The notes beneath the pieces are model-generated. The model had not been told where the DNA came from. It was given only the letters and a program-made list of their open reading frames with translations, and made no database searches. A program made the position numbers and the translations under genes. Shown here piece by piece: positions 42,676-52,287 of a stretch of DNA of 64,000 nucleotides; within the stretch, counting starts at the first letter, position 1, and each line of letters begins with the position of its first letter. The DNA lies in contig JANAVB010015604.1 of assembly GCA_029216955.1 (NCBI GenBank), forward strand, positions 62,001 through 126,000. Reading direction: 5' to 3'. The DNA is from Iris pallida. Lineage: Eukaryota > Streptophyta > Magnoliopsida > Asparagales > Iridaceae.

Positions 42676-44352
42676 TTAATTGCTGTCTGTCATGAATACC
42701 GTCTTCACATGAGGAGTGACGGAGGGAGTGGTGGAGGATGTACCCTCCGAGTCGTACCCATGCGTCGAGAAATCATCTGGATATGTGGGGATGTTCTCTT
42801 CAGGTTCGGACTCGGAAGGAACACTACCCCCAGTTTCGGAGCTTGCTTCGTCTCGAGAATCAGCATCTGTTGTACCCGATGGGAGGGTTGTTTCTCGGGG
42901 TTTGTCTCCTTGAAATGTTGGATTATTATGGACGTTCGGAGGAGTACTACCCCCAGCTCCTACGACCCCCAGGGTCGGGGACGATGAGTCTCCTGTTGTA
43001 GCAGATTTTGTCTTCGAACGGGTGTGTTGGTATACTCCGGTGGAGGGCAACCGTTTAGCCGACAATTTCTTAGCTGTAGTGGCTGATATCTTTGGACTGG
43101 AGATGCTTGTCTTCTTTCCTCTCCCCTCGGCGGGGACCTTCTGAGCGGAATTGCAGGAGACAATAGGAGGTGCCTCATCTTCTGAGTTTGGGTGCTGTAG
43201 TCTGTGGAAGACGGACGGACGATCTTCCGTCACTGCCGCGTTGTTGCAGCAGCAGTTGACGATGATCTGGGTGCAGTGACGTCTATGTGAGGATTCTTTG
43301 CACGCCGAGGCCCCTTCTCTTTCCTTGCGCTTGTGGAGGATCGCCTCACGCAGGTCAGAGGAACCACTCTGTCCGTTCGCCGCCGGGGATTGGACTTGAG
43401 CAGTTCTGTACAACTTCCCATCAGAGGCCCGTGTGACAATCAGCGGGACGCCCTGATAGTCAGTGGTTGGGGCAGCTGTCTGGGCTTGATGAGCCCGCGC
43501 TGCCCTAGACTTCTTCTTTATAGCACTCGTGGGTGCATAATAGGAAGAGTCCAAGTTGAACATCACAGAGTCTGGCTTATCATCCAGAGAGTCATCAAGG
43601 TTCGGACCGTACGAGAGACGGTCGAAAACTGATCGAGAGGAGCATGGAGCAGATGCTATGCGGCTGGGAGCGGAAACCGTGCAGGCTGTCTGCATGCGGT
43701 TGTCTCCTATCGTCGGACGAGTTCTTATGCGGCTAGGGGTCACGACCGTGCAGGCTGGCCGCATGCGGTTGGCATCTGTGGCCGCATGGGTTTTCTGCAA
43801 ACGATTGACTTTACTGGCCGTATGAGTCTCATCCATGCTGTCGGGAACTGTAGTCGCATAAGTTATGCGGCTGACAGAAGTAGCCGTATGAGTTTTCTTC
43901 ATGCGGTTGGCGGATGTAGCCGCATGGGCTTTCTCCTTGCGGCTAATATTCTTCTGCGGTTCGGTCCGCGTAGAGTCCCTCTTTGTCCCTGCAAGTCCAG
44001 CATCATAATGTTTTCTTCTGCCGGACTTGGGGACAGCAGAGTTGTCTACGATCTGAAGTGGGACCGCAGGAGAATCCTTCTCGCCGTCTTGAGCAGCAGA
44101 GGGCGTCCCATCGAGGGCTTGAGGAGGAGCAAATGACTTCGGTCTCCATTCTTTGCGAGCCTTCGTGGTGCGGGTGCGCTTCTGGGCCGGGCCAGCGCTG
44201 CCTTCAGAGAGCATCTCTTCGAACGCCTGTTGGTCGAAGCGGACGACCATCTTCTTTTGTGTGGAGCCAAGTTTGGCTGCATCTGATTGCGTCACCAACT
44301 CCTCAGCCGTGGAGAAGTTAGTCCCCAGCAGAGTCGCCATCGTGTTTGCCAT
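42676..44352 (-). CDS. Tat ORF1, 558 codons, function unknown
   Basis: Starts with an ATG inside the last ten bases of the 5' LTR, so the frame crosses the LTR end and the primer-binding site (encoding MATLLGT). Residues ~45-75 are basic (GPAQKRTRTTKARKEW). Residues ~130-230 hold about eight 12-residue repeats of the type THAATxANRMxK. The C-terminus is Ser/Glu/Pro-rich and acidic. No domain is recognised; ORF1 ahead of gag is known in Ogre-type Tat elements without a defined role. It is in the same frame as gag-pol and separated only by TAA at 42678-42676. Uninterrupted otherwise. Confidence 0.8.
   Translation of the reverse strand: MANTMATLLGTNFSTAEELVTQSDAAKLGSTQKKMVVRFDQQAFEEMLSEGSAGPAQKRTRTTKARKEWRPKSFAPPQALDGTPSAAQDGEKDSPAVPLQIVDNSAVPKSGRRKHYDAGLAGTKRDSTRTEPQKNISRKEKAHAATSANRMKKTHTATSVSRITYATTVPDSMDETHTASKVNRLQKTHAATDANRMRPACTVVTPSRIRTRPTIGDNRMQTACTVSAPSRIASAPCSSRSVFDRLSYGPNLDDSLDDKPDSVMFNLDSSYYAPTSAIKKKSRAARAHQAQTAAPTTDYQGVPLIVTRASDGKLYRTAQVQSPAANGQSGSSDLREAILHKRKEREGASACKESSHRRHCTQIIVNCCCNNAAVTEDRPSVFHRLQHPNSEDEAPPIVSCNSAQKVPAEGRGKKTSISSPKISATTAKKLSAKRLPSTGVYQHTRSKTKSATTGDSSSPTLGVVGAGGSTPPNVHNNPTFQGDKPRETTLPSGTTDADSRDEASSETGGSVPSESEPEENIPTYPDDFSTHGYDSEGTSSTTPSVTPHVKTVFMTDSN
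43660..43960 (-). repeat. 36 bp tandem repeats in ORF1 built on ATGCGGC
   Basis: About eight units of 33-36 bp keep the reading frame and encode repeats such as KTHAATDANRM. Most contain ATGCGGCT or its complement AGCCGCAT, the same 7-mer that is clustered in the LTRs. Confidence 0.8.
44321..44339 (-). promoter_or_regulatory. Primer-binding site, tRNA-Arg type
   Basis: The minus strand reads TGGCGACTCTGCTGGGGAC, 3 nt after the LTR. It matches the 3' end complement of plant tRNA-Arg(ACG) except for about two positions (CT-G instead of CC-A), as in Ogre/Tat elements. Confidence 0.85.
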
Positions 44353-45727
44353 TGATTGTAAAAGAACAGAACAATTATCGGAGGACTGAACTTAGACTCA
44401 CAATACAAACTCGCTCGTACAAAGAAAGCCTAGGGACAAAAACCTAGGTACAGCAGACTAAGTACGATTGTTTATTTTTTATTCTGGGGGGTGACGATAG
44501 AGGCTCGGGAAAGCGACGGTCGCTCTGCCTTACTCCTTGGACGATCAGTATATAGCCTTGGCTCGGGGAAGATCTGCTTGGCGTTGACGAAGAAACGCTC
44601 TTCTTGCTCTCCTCGGATTGCTCTCCTGGCTTCTCTCTCTCTGTGATTATCAAGAAGAAAGGGGGAGCTCTCTCTGTGTAGATCTCTCTCTTCTTATTTT
44701 TTTTTATTCTTTTGTTGCCGGCCTCTCCTCTCTCTCTTTTTTTTTCTTTTTTTTCAAGGGAATGATGCTGGCTATTTATAAGAGTGGGGGGTGATCATTA
44801 GGGTTTGCTAATGATTATCTGTTTGAAATGTCGGCGCTCCTTCATTCTATATGAACCCTTGATCCTGATTACAGTGAATCTCGGCCATTAACGCGGATAG
44901 CATCGTATCTCATGAGCAATTAATGCTAGCTGCTTTAAATCCTCGTGATTGATTATGCCAATGTCTGATTGCTCACTACGTGTCCCATTAGCTTGATGAT
45001 AAATGATATGCCCTGATCTCAATAATTATGACGATGATGTCAAATATATTTGTTGAGATTCGGTTAAATCTCTTATTGATCCCATGCCACGTGTCTTAAT
45101 TGTGAGTCCTGTCAGAGCCGCATAGGATTGACTATCCTCGAACCGCAGAGAGATACTCTTTGTAAGCCGCATAGGACGATGCTTCATCGAGCCGCATATG
45201 CGTAATCTTTGTGAGCCGCATGAGCTGGTGTTGTATTGGGCCGTAGGGAATGTGTTCTCAGGGAGCCGCATGAGCTAGTGTTGTATTGGGCCGCAGGGAA
45301 CGTGTTCCCAGGGAGCCGCATGAGCTAGCGTTGTATTGAACCGCATGGAACGGGTTCTCAGGGAGCCGCATATGACTGATTGCCACGTGGCAATCTGGGA
45401 CTTCTGACGGATTTGGTCAGAGATTTTCTTCTTTTCCCGAGGAGTCAGTCATTATGGCAAGGCCATTATGAAACTTTATGTCAGGGCCGCCACAGTGAAT
45501 CGTGCTGGAACAATAAATGAGGCCACTCCTCAAACGACCAGCTGTAGGGAAAGATCACACATGGCGTCCATCGAGCCGCATATGCCTTGCTGAACCGCAT
45601 ACGCTCCCGAGCCGCATGCGATTGAGAGTCTTCTTTGAACCGCATAGGGCCGCTCCTGGGTGGGCCACATAAGCTTCTTACTCAGAGCCGTATGGATCAT
45701 TATTCTAATATTTTCCATGCTTCTACA
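44343..45727 (-). repeat. Tat 5' LTR, 1385 bp
   Basis: Near-identical to 27890-29272. Several differences are in GCCGCAT motifs themselves (GCCGCAT versus GCCGTAT or GCCACAT), consistent with CpG decay. Its internal end provides the ORF1 start codon. Confidence 0.95.
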
Positions 45728-46261
45728 AACCCCCTACCTACCACCATCTCCTTTTAAAGCCCAACTACTTTATCTCTCTTCACTTATTCTCATTTACTCT
45801 TCTTCTCTATTAACCTCTCCTCTAACCTAAGAAAACCCATAGGCAAGTGCACATTGCTTCCACATGAGAACCCATTTTTATGGTTCATTTATCTTTCTCT
45901 CGTGATTCTAAGATAGTTTAGAACTTAATATTTTGCATTTTGAAGTTTTATTTTTTATAGATCTAGAAATTTGTATTCTCGAATTTTGGTAATTTTGATC
46001 TATCAAACTTTCTTATTTTCAAGTTTGGATCGTTCCAGGTTGTTGAGGTTTGTGTTATATCCCTTTTTGATCTTTGGAAGTCCCATTTTTGGCTTAGATT
46101 GAAGGTTTCATGGAATTTGGAGTTCTGGAGGTTCCTTACGCCCATATTTATTCGTGCCAGCGTTATATCAAACTCTACGTCCATGTTTATTCGTGTCAGC
46201 GTAAATCTGGCTTAGATTGAAGGCTTAGATTGACTGTTTTACGTGTAAAATAAAGTCTACC

Positions 46262-46450
46262 CTGCCTTACGTAAAACAAGTTTCACGCGTAAACTTTACT
46301 CCTTTACGCGTACTCCTTTATGTGTACTTCCTTACGCGTACCTTCTTTCATGCGTACTTCCTTTACGCGTACCTCCTTTCATGCGTACTTCCCTACGCGT
46401 ACTTCCTTTATGCGTACTTCCTTTTACGTGTACTTTTCTTGGCATATTCC
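46262..46450 (+). repeat. ~15 bp TACGCGTA-type repeat array in LTR (copy 3)
   Basis: Units such as CTTTACGCGTACTTC, the inverse complement of the arrays at 10316 and 21806, in the opposite-oriented solo LTR. Confidence 0.88.
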
Positions 46451-47800
46451 TTTGGCATCTTCCCATGGCGTACTCCTCTAGCTTGTCGTACTCCCTTGGC
46501 GTACTCCTTTGGCATACTCCCATGCCCGAAGGCTTCTTAGTACTAGCGTATCCTACCCCCTTGCCCAGCGCAGTATGGCCCTGGCATCCATTGAACTCGA
46601 TATAATCATGATATGTTAATATTGTAATGATAATCTGTACACGGCATAATTTTGTGACAAGTCATGATAGTGGCCCGTTGTGGCACGCTCCTAACAAGTA
46701 ACAAGTACAAGTAATATGACATGATGGTGACCCATTGTGGTGTACCTCTCACAAGTAATCCTGACATGAACTCATGAACACCGTTGCGACGGTTATCTTG
46801 ACCTACTAAGTAATCTTGACAAGCAACCTTGACATGATAATTCTTGATGGTGGTCCGTCGTGATGCACTATTGACATGATAAGTAATCTTGATAGTGGCC
46901 CATCGTGGCGCACTCTTGACCAGTAAACTTGACAAGTAATCTTGACATATAATCTTGAAAGCTGTTGCGACGGCTATCTTGACATGCTGAATAATAACTC
47001 GTCTTGACACCGTAGGTGATTTTTCTTGAATGTGCTTGTATAAGCTACCAGTCTCGTCCTGTATTATGTCTAGGACATGGATTTCTGAGTACCACGGTCA
47101 GGAATTCATACTGAATCTGGCTAGACTAATGATTAGATAAATCAAATAGCTCATATAGATAGAGATATTTCGGCTACAAGCAATCCCGTTATCTGGGTGC
47201 CTTCCTTGAGTGGACTTGTAGCCTGCCGTCGAGTAGGGCACATTTCCAGCCTACTGTTATGTGGGGCACTTCTTGAAACAAGTAATATGCACACTATCAT
47301 GTGTTGCACCCCCAAGTAACCTAATAACTCTCTTCGGGTACATTTGTGTCCTTGGCGATGTACCCACTATAAATACTTGTAACTTGCGTCTAGATAACCG
47401 GGATAGTCTGCAGGATTTGTGGCCGTAGGAATATCTCATTGCATTTTGCTAGTAACTAGGCTTATGATAACCCTAGTTAGTTAAAGTATCAAGCCGTACA
47501 CATTGCTTGGCCGTGATTGTTGGATGGAGTCTAATCTTGTCTAGTCTTGTTTAGATATAGTAGATGGTTATCTGAGGACATGCTTGCTTATGCTTTACTT
47601 TTTTGATAATTGGTTAGAGACTAAGCTCTGTTCAGGTGAAGGGTTACAACCTCGGTCCTTATTTGGTTTACGGGTTCTAACTTGGTTACCGGAATAGTCC
47701 TTTAGTTATCTTATCGTTTATCACCCTGTTTTCTCTAACTCATGTCTTTTGTTATTTCATTTATGTTCTTATGTGCTAACTTGCTGGTTTTAGTTCTTAA

Positions 47801-47920
47801 GTGAAGCCTTCCTTGTGGCACTTGCTCTTTCTGGGGTCTGACCCAGCTGGTTTTGTATGGCCAGATTTTGGAGCAGTACCCGAGGATCTACCTGTCTTTT
47901 AGCCAGATGATGAACATTAG
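47801..47920 (+). other. Conserved coding-like 40-codon segment in LTR (copy 3)
   Basis: Reads LWHLLFLGSDPAGFVWPD, then FGAVPEDLPVF, a premature TAG, PDDEH and the shared terminal TAG at 47918-47920. SDP-to-stop distance is 27 codons, as in the other copies. Confidence 0.5.
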
Positions 47921-48544
47921 ACGCAACCTTGGCAACGAGTGGGTTTTGTTTTGCTCTCCCACTCTATTGTAAATTATTCTTTTGAGGCGTTTAGTCACCG
48001 AGCAAGTGTTAGCTCGTGCTGAATACTTATGATTCCTGTCTGCCTAAGGGCTGTAACATGATTGACAAATCCTAGGGTTGATCATGTATGACTGAAACTC
48101 TTGCTAGTCCTTGCATTTTGTACGACTAGCTTCATGATCATCTGTATATGAAAAGTATGGGACGTCTTATTATTGAATATCTGATGGTCTAACATCTTGT
48201 AACTATTATTGCTTGCTTGAGATTGAGACACTAGGCTTGTTCTTGACCATAAGAGACTGATGGCTTGTAGATAAACCCTCATACATCTAGACAGTCGTGA
48301 CCGTATATGGAGGTAGAATACACTTCTATATACGTAGCTGGCTGTGTCTATCCCCGCTCTCCAGTATTCTGGTTGTGGGGTGTGATAGAGAGTGAGAGTT
48401 CTCTTTTTTTCTTTTGGTAGAGAGAGAGTGTAGAATCGGTTATGGGAAGGAATGAAGGGTTTGGGGGGTTGGGCTACCCCCTAGCAAAATGTGGGTGCCC
48501 CCTAGCAAAATCTCCACCTCCTTGGGCTGCCCCCAAGTAAGGGT

Positions 48545-48584
48545 TGCCCCCTAGCAAAAATGGTGGTGCCCTTAGAAAAAAACC
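48545..48584 (-). repeat. Element A right terminal inverted repeat
   Basis: The inverse complement of the left end, GGTGGTGCCCTTAG and a run of seven A then ACC; subterminal CCCCCTAGCAAAA units occur three times inside it. Confidence 0.85.
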
Positions 48585-48592
48585 TAAGTTTA

Positions 48593-48769
48593 AACCTCAA
48601 AGAGACCATCTTTGTCATGGTCACTCACGTTAGAAATCATTAGGAGCTAAGCTCCATAGGGACTTAGCGACTTGGACTCGAACTCGAATAAAGGACGCAT
48701 AATGGTACCTTGATAGTGCACTTTATACTTCATATGAATGCATCGAGGAGTATAGCGCTTGTGCACATA
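48593..48769 (+). other. Possible start of a Copia-like LTR (LTR-X), interrupted
   Basis: The last 49 bp (48721-48769, CTTTATACTTCATATGAATG to TTGTGCACATA) recur at 62291-62339 with five differences, where they run on into an LTR-like sequence. The segment from about 48713 may therefore be the 5' tip of LTR-X. The rest is unassigned. Confidence 0.4.
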
Positions 48770-49247
48770 TGTTGTGTACAGCTATTGCAGTAAATAAAAA
48801 ATAAATTCCTAACTTTACTATTCTCCAAACGGCTACTTACTCCTCTTTATGTCATTTTTAATAGTCGTGATGAAATATCAATTTTGCCATTAACATCATT
48901 CATTGCATTGGGGTAATGGGCTGCCTATATATTGGAACCTCATCTTCTTCTTCAACTTAACAAAACTCTCTTCCAAATTCTCGACTTCCCGAAACTTTCT
49001 GTTCGTCCTTTTTTGCTCTGGGAAGAGCTAAGTCAGTGATCACTCTCTTTGCGTTGTGTGCAACAACTAGATATCGGTGGGACAAAAATTTTACCACTAG
49101 GAGCATTCAGACAAAGTCTACACATAGACCCGGATTAACTTTTAGGGCAGTGCTACGTGCGCGACTTACCCGGAGGCCGGTAACATTTACAGTATTTTGT
49201 TTTTGTTTACATCCTTTCAAAGGAAGAAACAAATATAATTTCGAACA
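48770..49247 (+). repeat. ~478 bp LTR, left copy of a pair
   Basis: TGTTGTGTACAGCTATTGC at the start, TTTCGAACA at the end, TATATATTGG around 48937. The same sequence is at 61801-62290, about 10% diverged by eye. No tRNA primer-binding site is recognisable after it. Confidence 0.65.
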
Positions 49248-49689
49248 ATCTAAGAGTTAATCATGTGATTATTTTTCATATTTTGTTTAATATTTATAAA
49301 TTTTAATACATGAAATTTTATATACAGTTAAAAAAAAGTAGTGTGATCAACATTTTCTTGTTTAAAATTTTTTTAAGTTGTAGTCATTTTCACTCTCCCT
49401 CTATCTTTCTTCTCATACAAATTAGAGTACATGTAGTGTGTATGCATTTTAAACAAGAAGGTCAAGCCAGCATTATGTTTCTTAGTAGTCATTGCATTTT
49501 TTTTTGAGAAACTAAAGGCCTTAATGTAAGAATTGTATAATGCTTATGAAAGAAAATCCCAAAGTCGGTATTTCTTTTAGGCTATTTATAAGGGCACATC
49601 AAAAGTTGATTAGGGCTAGCCAAAAACAAACTTTGATTTACTTACAAGTTTGCCATTAAAAAATTACTCAGGGTTAGCCAACATGTGAG

Positions 49690-49697
49690 TATATAAG
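49690..49697 (+). promoter_or_regulatory. TATA box in element B
   Basis: TATATAAG, 110 bp from the left end, the same distance as in element A, followed by TCAACTTTTT and a pyrimidine-rich leader. Confidence 0.5.
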
Positions 49698-49740
49698 TCA
49701 ACTTTTTATTTTTTTGCTCTCCGATCTCTTTCCTCACAAT

Positions 49741-49830
49741 AAGAAGAAAAAGAAGAACAAGAAGAACAAGAACAAGAACAAGAACAAGAACAAGAACAAG
49801 AACAAGAACAAGAACAACAAGAACAAGAAC
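49741..49830 (+). repeat. (AAGAAC)n minisatellite
   Basis: About a dozen hexamers AAGAAC/ACAAGA in the element B leader. Confidence 0.95.
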
Positions 49831-50100
49831 ATCAATTTTTCCAAACCTAGTTTATTTTTATTTTTTGCTCTCTTCTAATTTCTCAGATCTCTTTCTCCAA
49901 ACCCTAGTTTATTTTTGTTCTTCTTGTTTGGGTATTATGGATGAAATCCTAGTTGTAGAAGAAATTGGGTTATCAAATCTATCAAATCTATTATTCTATT
50001 AACCAATTTTTCTTTATTAATAGAAGAATTAAGCATGAAATCCTAGTTGTAGAAGAAAACTATGAAAGAAACCCCAGTTGTAGAAGAATTGGATTCATAT

Positions 50101-50337
50101 CATGACTGCCAAAATTTCTGACAGTCCTAGAAGTGTTGAGTACTACCAAAAATTGTGGCAGTCTTGAAATAGACTCAAAGTGCAACAGGACTGCCACAAT
50201 TGCTGGCAGTCCGAAAAGTACTGAGGACTGCCAGAAATTATGGCAGTCCTAAAAGGGACATGATCTACATCAGGATTGCCATAATTTCTGACAGTCCTAG
50301 ACATATTGAGGACTGCCAGAAATTGAGACAGTCCAGA
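50101..50337 (+). repeat. Hairpin cluster of element B
   Basis: About six palindromes of the form GGACTGCCA-N(5-9)-TGGCAGTCC (for example GGACTGCCAGAAATTATGGC then AGTCCT), the loop usually AT-rich such as AAATT. The arms match element A's, but loop and spacer sequences are unrelated. Confidence 0.85.
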
Positions 50338-50834
50338 GTCAAAATTCCTGAATGAAAAAAATATGTTAGGATTTATTTTAATCTTGATAATAGAGTGAAA
50401 TATGCATTTTAGGGTTTACTTTCCTGCATTCTTTATGAGAAAAGAAGTATTTAAGCTTTATTTTCATGCATTTTAGGGTTTATTTAATTTTTTGGGTGCC
50501 ATCGAAATTGGGAATGAGAAGGAAACTAGGGTTTTGATGAAGATGGTGATGGTGGAAATGGTGGAGAAGAAGAAGATGATGAGAAGAAAACTAGGATTTT
50601 GATGGAGATGTGAGAATGAAAATGGTGGAGAAGAAGAAGAATAAGAAGAAAGCTAGAGTTTTAGAAGGGAGAGAGTGAAATTTAGAAATGAGAGTAAAAT
50701 TTAGGCTTTGGGGGGTGTGGGGTTTGGACATCCCCATGAGTAGAAAATTTGGATAGCCCCAGTAAATTCTCTAGCCCCAATCCTGGCTAGCCCTGATCAA
50801 CTTTTGATGTGCCCTTATAAATATCCTTCTTTTA

Positions 50835-51510
50835 CTATTGAATATGTCTCAACTTTATTCAATTTTAAAGACAAGATTATATGGAATGAGTTAAATTTCT
50901 CCCGAAAGGTGGTGTGATTTCTTCTCCATATTGAGCATCTCTCTATTTCACCGAATATTTTCCATCAGAATAGTAGAGTGATCTCTGTACATGGGAAGTC
51001 ATGTTTTTCCCTTCCCTTGGCAACCTTTGCATTTATGTTGAATATTTTAATCTCCATCATCTCTTTCTTTAATGTAGAATAAAATACAGATCTAATTGAA
51101 GAAAAAAGGATCTAAATTTATAGACTTCTTATTCTATTTTTTTTTCGGTTTGAATGTACACGTTTTTATGGGTTTTTTTCTATGATATCTTGGTCAATCC
51201 TAAATATTACTGAGAAAAGAAGAGGTTTAATGTGAAATATGTTAGTAGCTTTGTGAGCCAATCTTGCAATATAATTGATCAGGTTTGTAAGAAATTTTTA
51301 TAGTTTTTAAATTATTCTTTTTAGCTAATGACAGGTTCAGTTCTGAATTTTTTTTCTTTTCCTAATCGATACTTTGATATCTTACTCTGAAGATTCTATG
51401 ATCTTGTGTCTGACTCCCTTAATGGTTATCACATTGTTCATGAAGCATTATTCGATGGGATCACTATCAATATAACTAAGTAACATTTCTATAAGCTTTT
51501 CGCTAGAGGA
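50835..51510. other. No recognisable gene
   Basis: AT-rich DNA with no coding frame of note. It probably belongs to the interior of the element bounded by the 48770 and 61801 LTRs. Confidence 0.5.
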
Positions 51511-52253
51511 TGTTGGAGTCCAGTCTGTATTTTGTAATAATATATTTATGGAGTCCAAATGTAATTAAATATTTGATTTAATTTGATTTGGATGTCCATA
51601 ATTAGTGCTGGAATATTTTAAATATAATAGGATTCTTATTTGAGGGTTTCCTATTTAAGAGATCCTACTATAATCTAAAATATAATATTGATGGGCTATT
51701 TTAGGTGTAGTAGGATTCTTATTTGATGGATTTCTATTTAAAAAATTTTATTATGACCTAAAATAGGTTTTTCTCATCCTATATATATGGGGTGAGGGTG
51801 GAGGCACAAAGCACAGCACAAAAGTTGAGATTCAAGTTGCTCGTCCACAGGAAATCTAAGAGAAAGTTTTGCACTTTGCTCTTAGGACTTCGCCATCCAA
51901 GACAGAAGAAAGAATAGATCTAATCGAGGGGTCGTCAACTTCGGTTAAGGAGATTGCTACGGGTTGGTGAGCGATTTCAATTGTAATCTTTTTTTCCTTG
52001 AGTGTGGTGAGGGGGTTGAACCTATTCGGCAAAGGGTTCAACATTAGTTTTTGTCAATCTTGTAATTTCATCTGAGTTATAGAGATTGGAATTTGTCCAG
52101 GTGAAGTAGTCACCGCCATATACTTATCTTTATCTGTGCTTGGTGTCCGTTAGACGGGGATTGGTTATTTCAGGTGGGTTGGCCTAAGTTACCGCCACGG
52201 TGACGTCTCAGACACGGTATCGGAGAGCAAGAGGGCGTATCCGATTCCCAATA
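51511..52253 (+). repeat. Copia 5' LTR, 743 bp
   Basis: Carries a tandem duplication (GTAGGATTCTTATTTGA, TTCCTATTTAAG) and TATATATATGGGG near 51780, a likely TATA region shared with the 3' copy. Confidence 0.9.
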
Positions 52254-52287
52254 TCTGGTATCAGAACATTTGGAGGTTCTAGCAACC

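Larger units (their letters stand above)
27890..45727 (-). mobile_element. Tat-lineage Ty3 retrotransposon, 17.8 kb, full-length
   Basis: A perfect 5 bp duplication AACCC (27885-27889 and 45728-45732) bounds it. On the minus strand: 5' LTR, tRNA-Arg-type primer-binding site, ORF1, gag-protease-RT-RNase H-second RNase H-integrase, a tandem-repeat region, an antisense gene, polypurine tract, 3' LTR. Lineage is shown by the second RNase H, the Arg primer site, ORF1 ahead of gag, and the antisense gene between pol and the 3' LTR, all typical of Tat (Ogre/Retand/Grande group). The two LTRs differ at roughly two dozen positions in 1.38 kb by eye (about 2%), mostly transitions, so it is the youngest large insertion here. 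Confidence 0.95.
27708..48387 (+). mobile_element. Tekay-family solo LTR split by the Tat element
   Basis: Begins TGTCACTCCCATTTTTCG and ends GGGGTGTGATA, with a 5 bp duplication GAGAG (27703-27707 and 48388-48392). Pieces 27708-27889 and 45733-48387 sum to about 2.84 kb and align with the LTRs of the minus-strand Tekay. No internal region, hence a solo LTR. It inserted in element A. Confidence 0.92.
6953..48584 (+). mobile_element. Element A: Mutator/hAT-like Pack transposon split by two nests
   Basis: The left end begins GGTTTTTTCTAAGGGCACC and the right end is its near-perfect inverse complement; the similarity continues through ACCATTTTT and a GGGGG-rich subterminal. The flanking 8 bp are TAAGTTAA (6945-6952) and TAAGTTTA (48585-48592), 7 of 8 matching. 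Removing the CACTA nest (8038-26475 plus TSD) and the solo-LTR nest (27708-48387 plus TSD) leaves about 2.5 kb: 6953-8037, 26479-27707 and 48393-48584. It encodes no transposase but carries a captured RRM exon, a TATA box and hairpin clusters. The 8 bp duplication fits hAT; the Pack content and long ends recall Pack-MULEs (usually 9 bp). Confidence 0.75.
49580..50826 (+). mobile_element. Element B: 1247 bp relative of element A
   Basis: Terminal repeats GGCTATTTATAAGGGCACAT (continuing CAAAAGTTGAT and GGGCTAGCCA) at the left, inverse complement at the right, with a perfect 8 bp duplication TTCTTTTA (49572-49579 and 50827-50834). It shares with element A the TAAGGGCAC terminal motif, the TTACAAGTTTGCCAT block, the TATA box with CAACTTTTT, and AGGACTGCCA hairpins. 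Non-coding. Confidence 0.88.
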
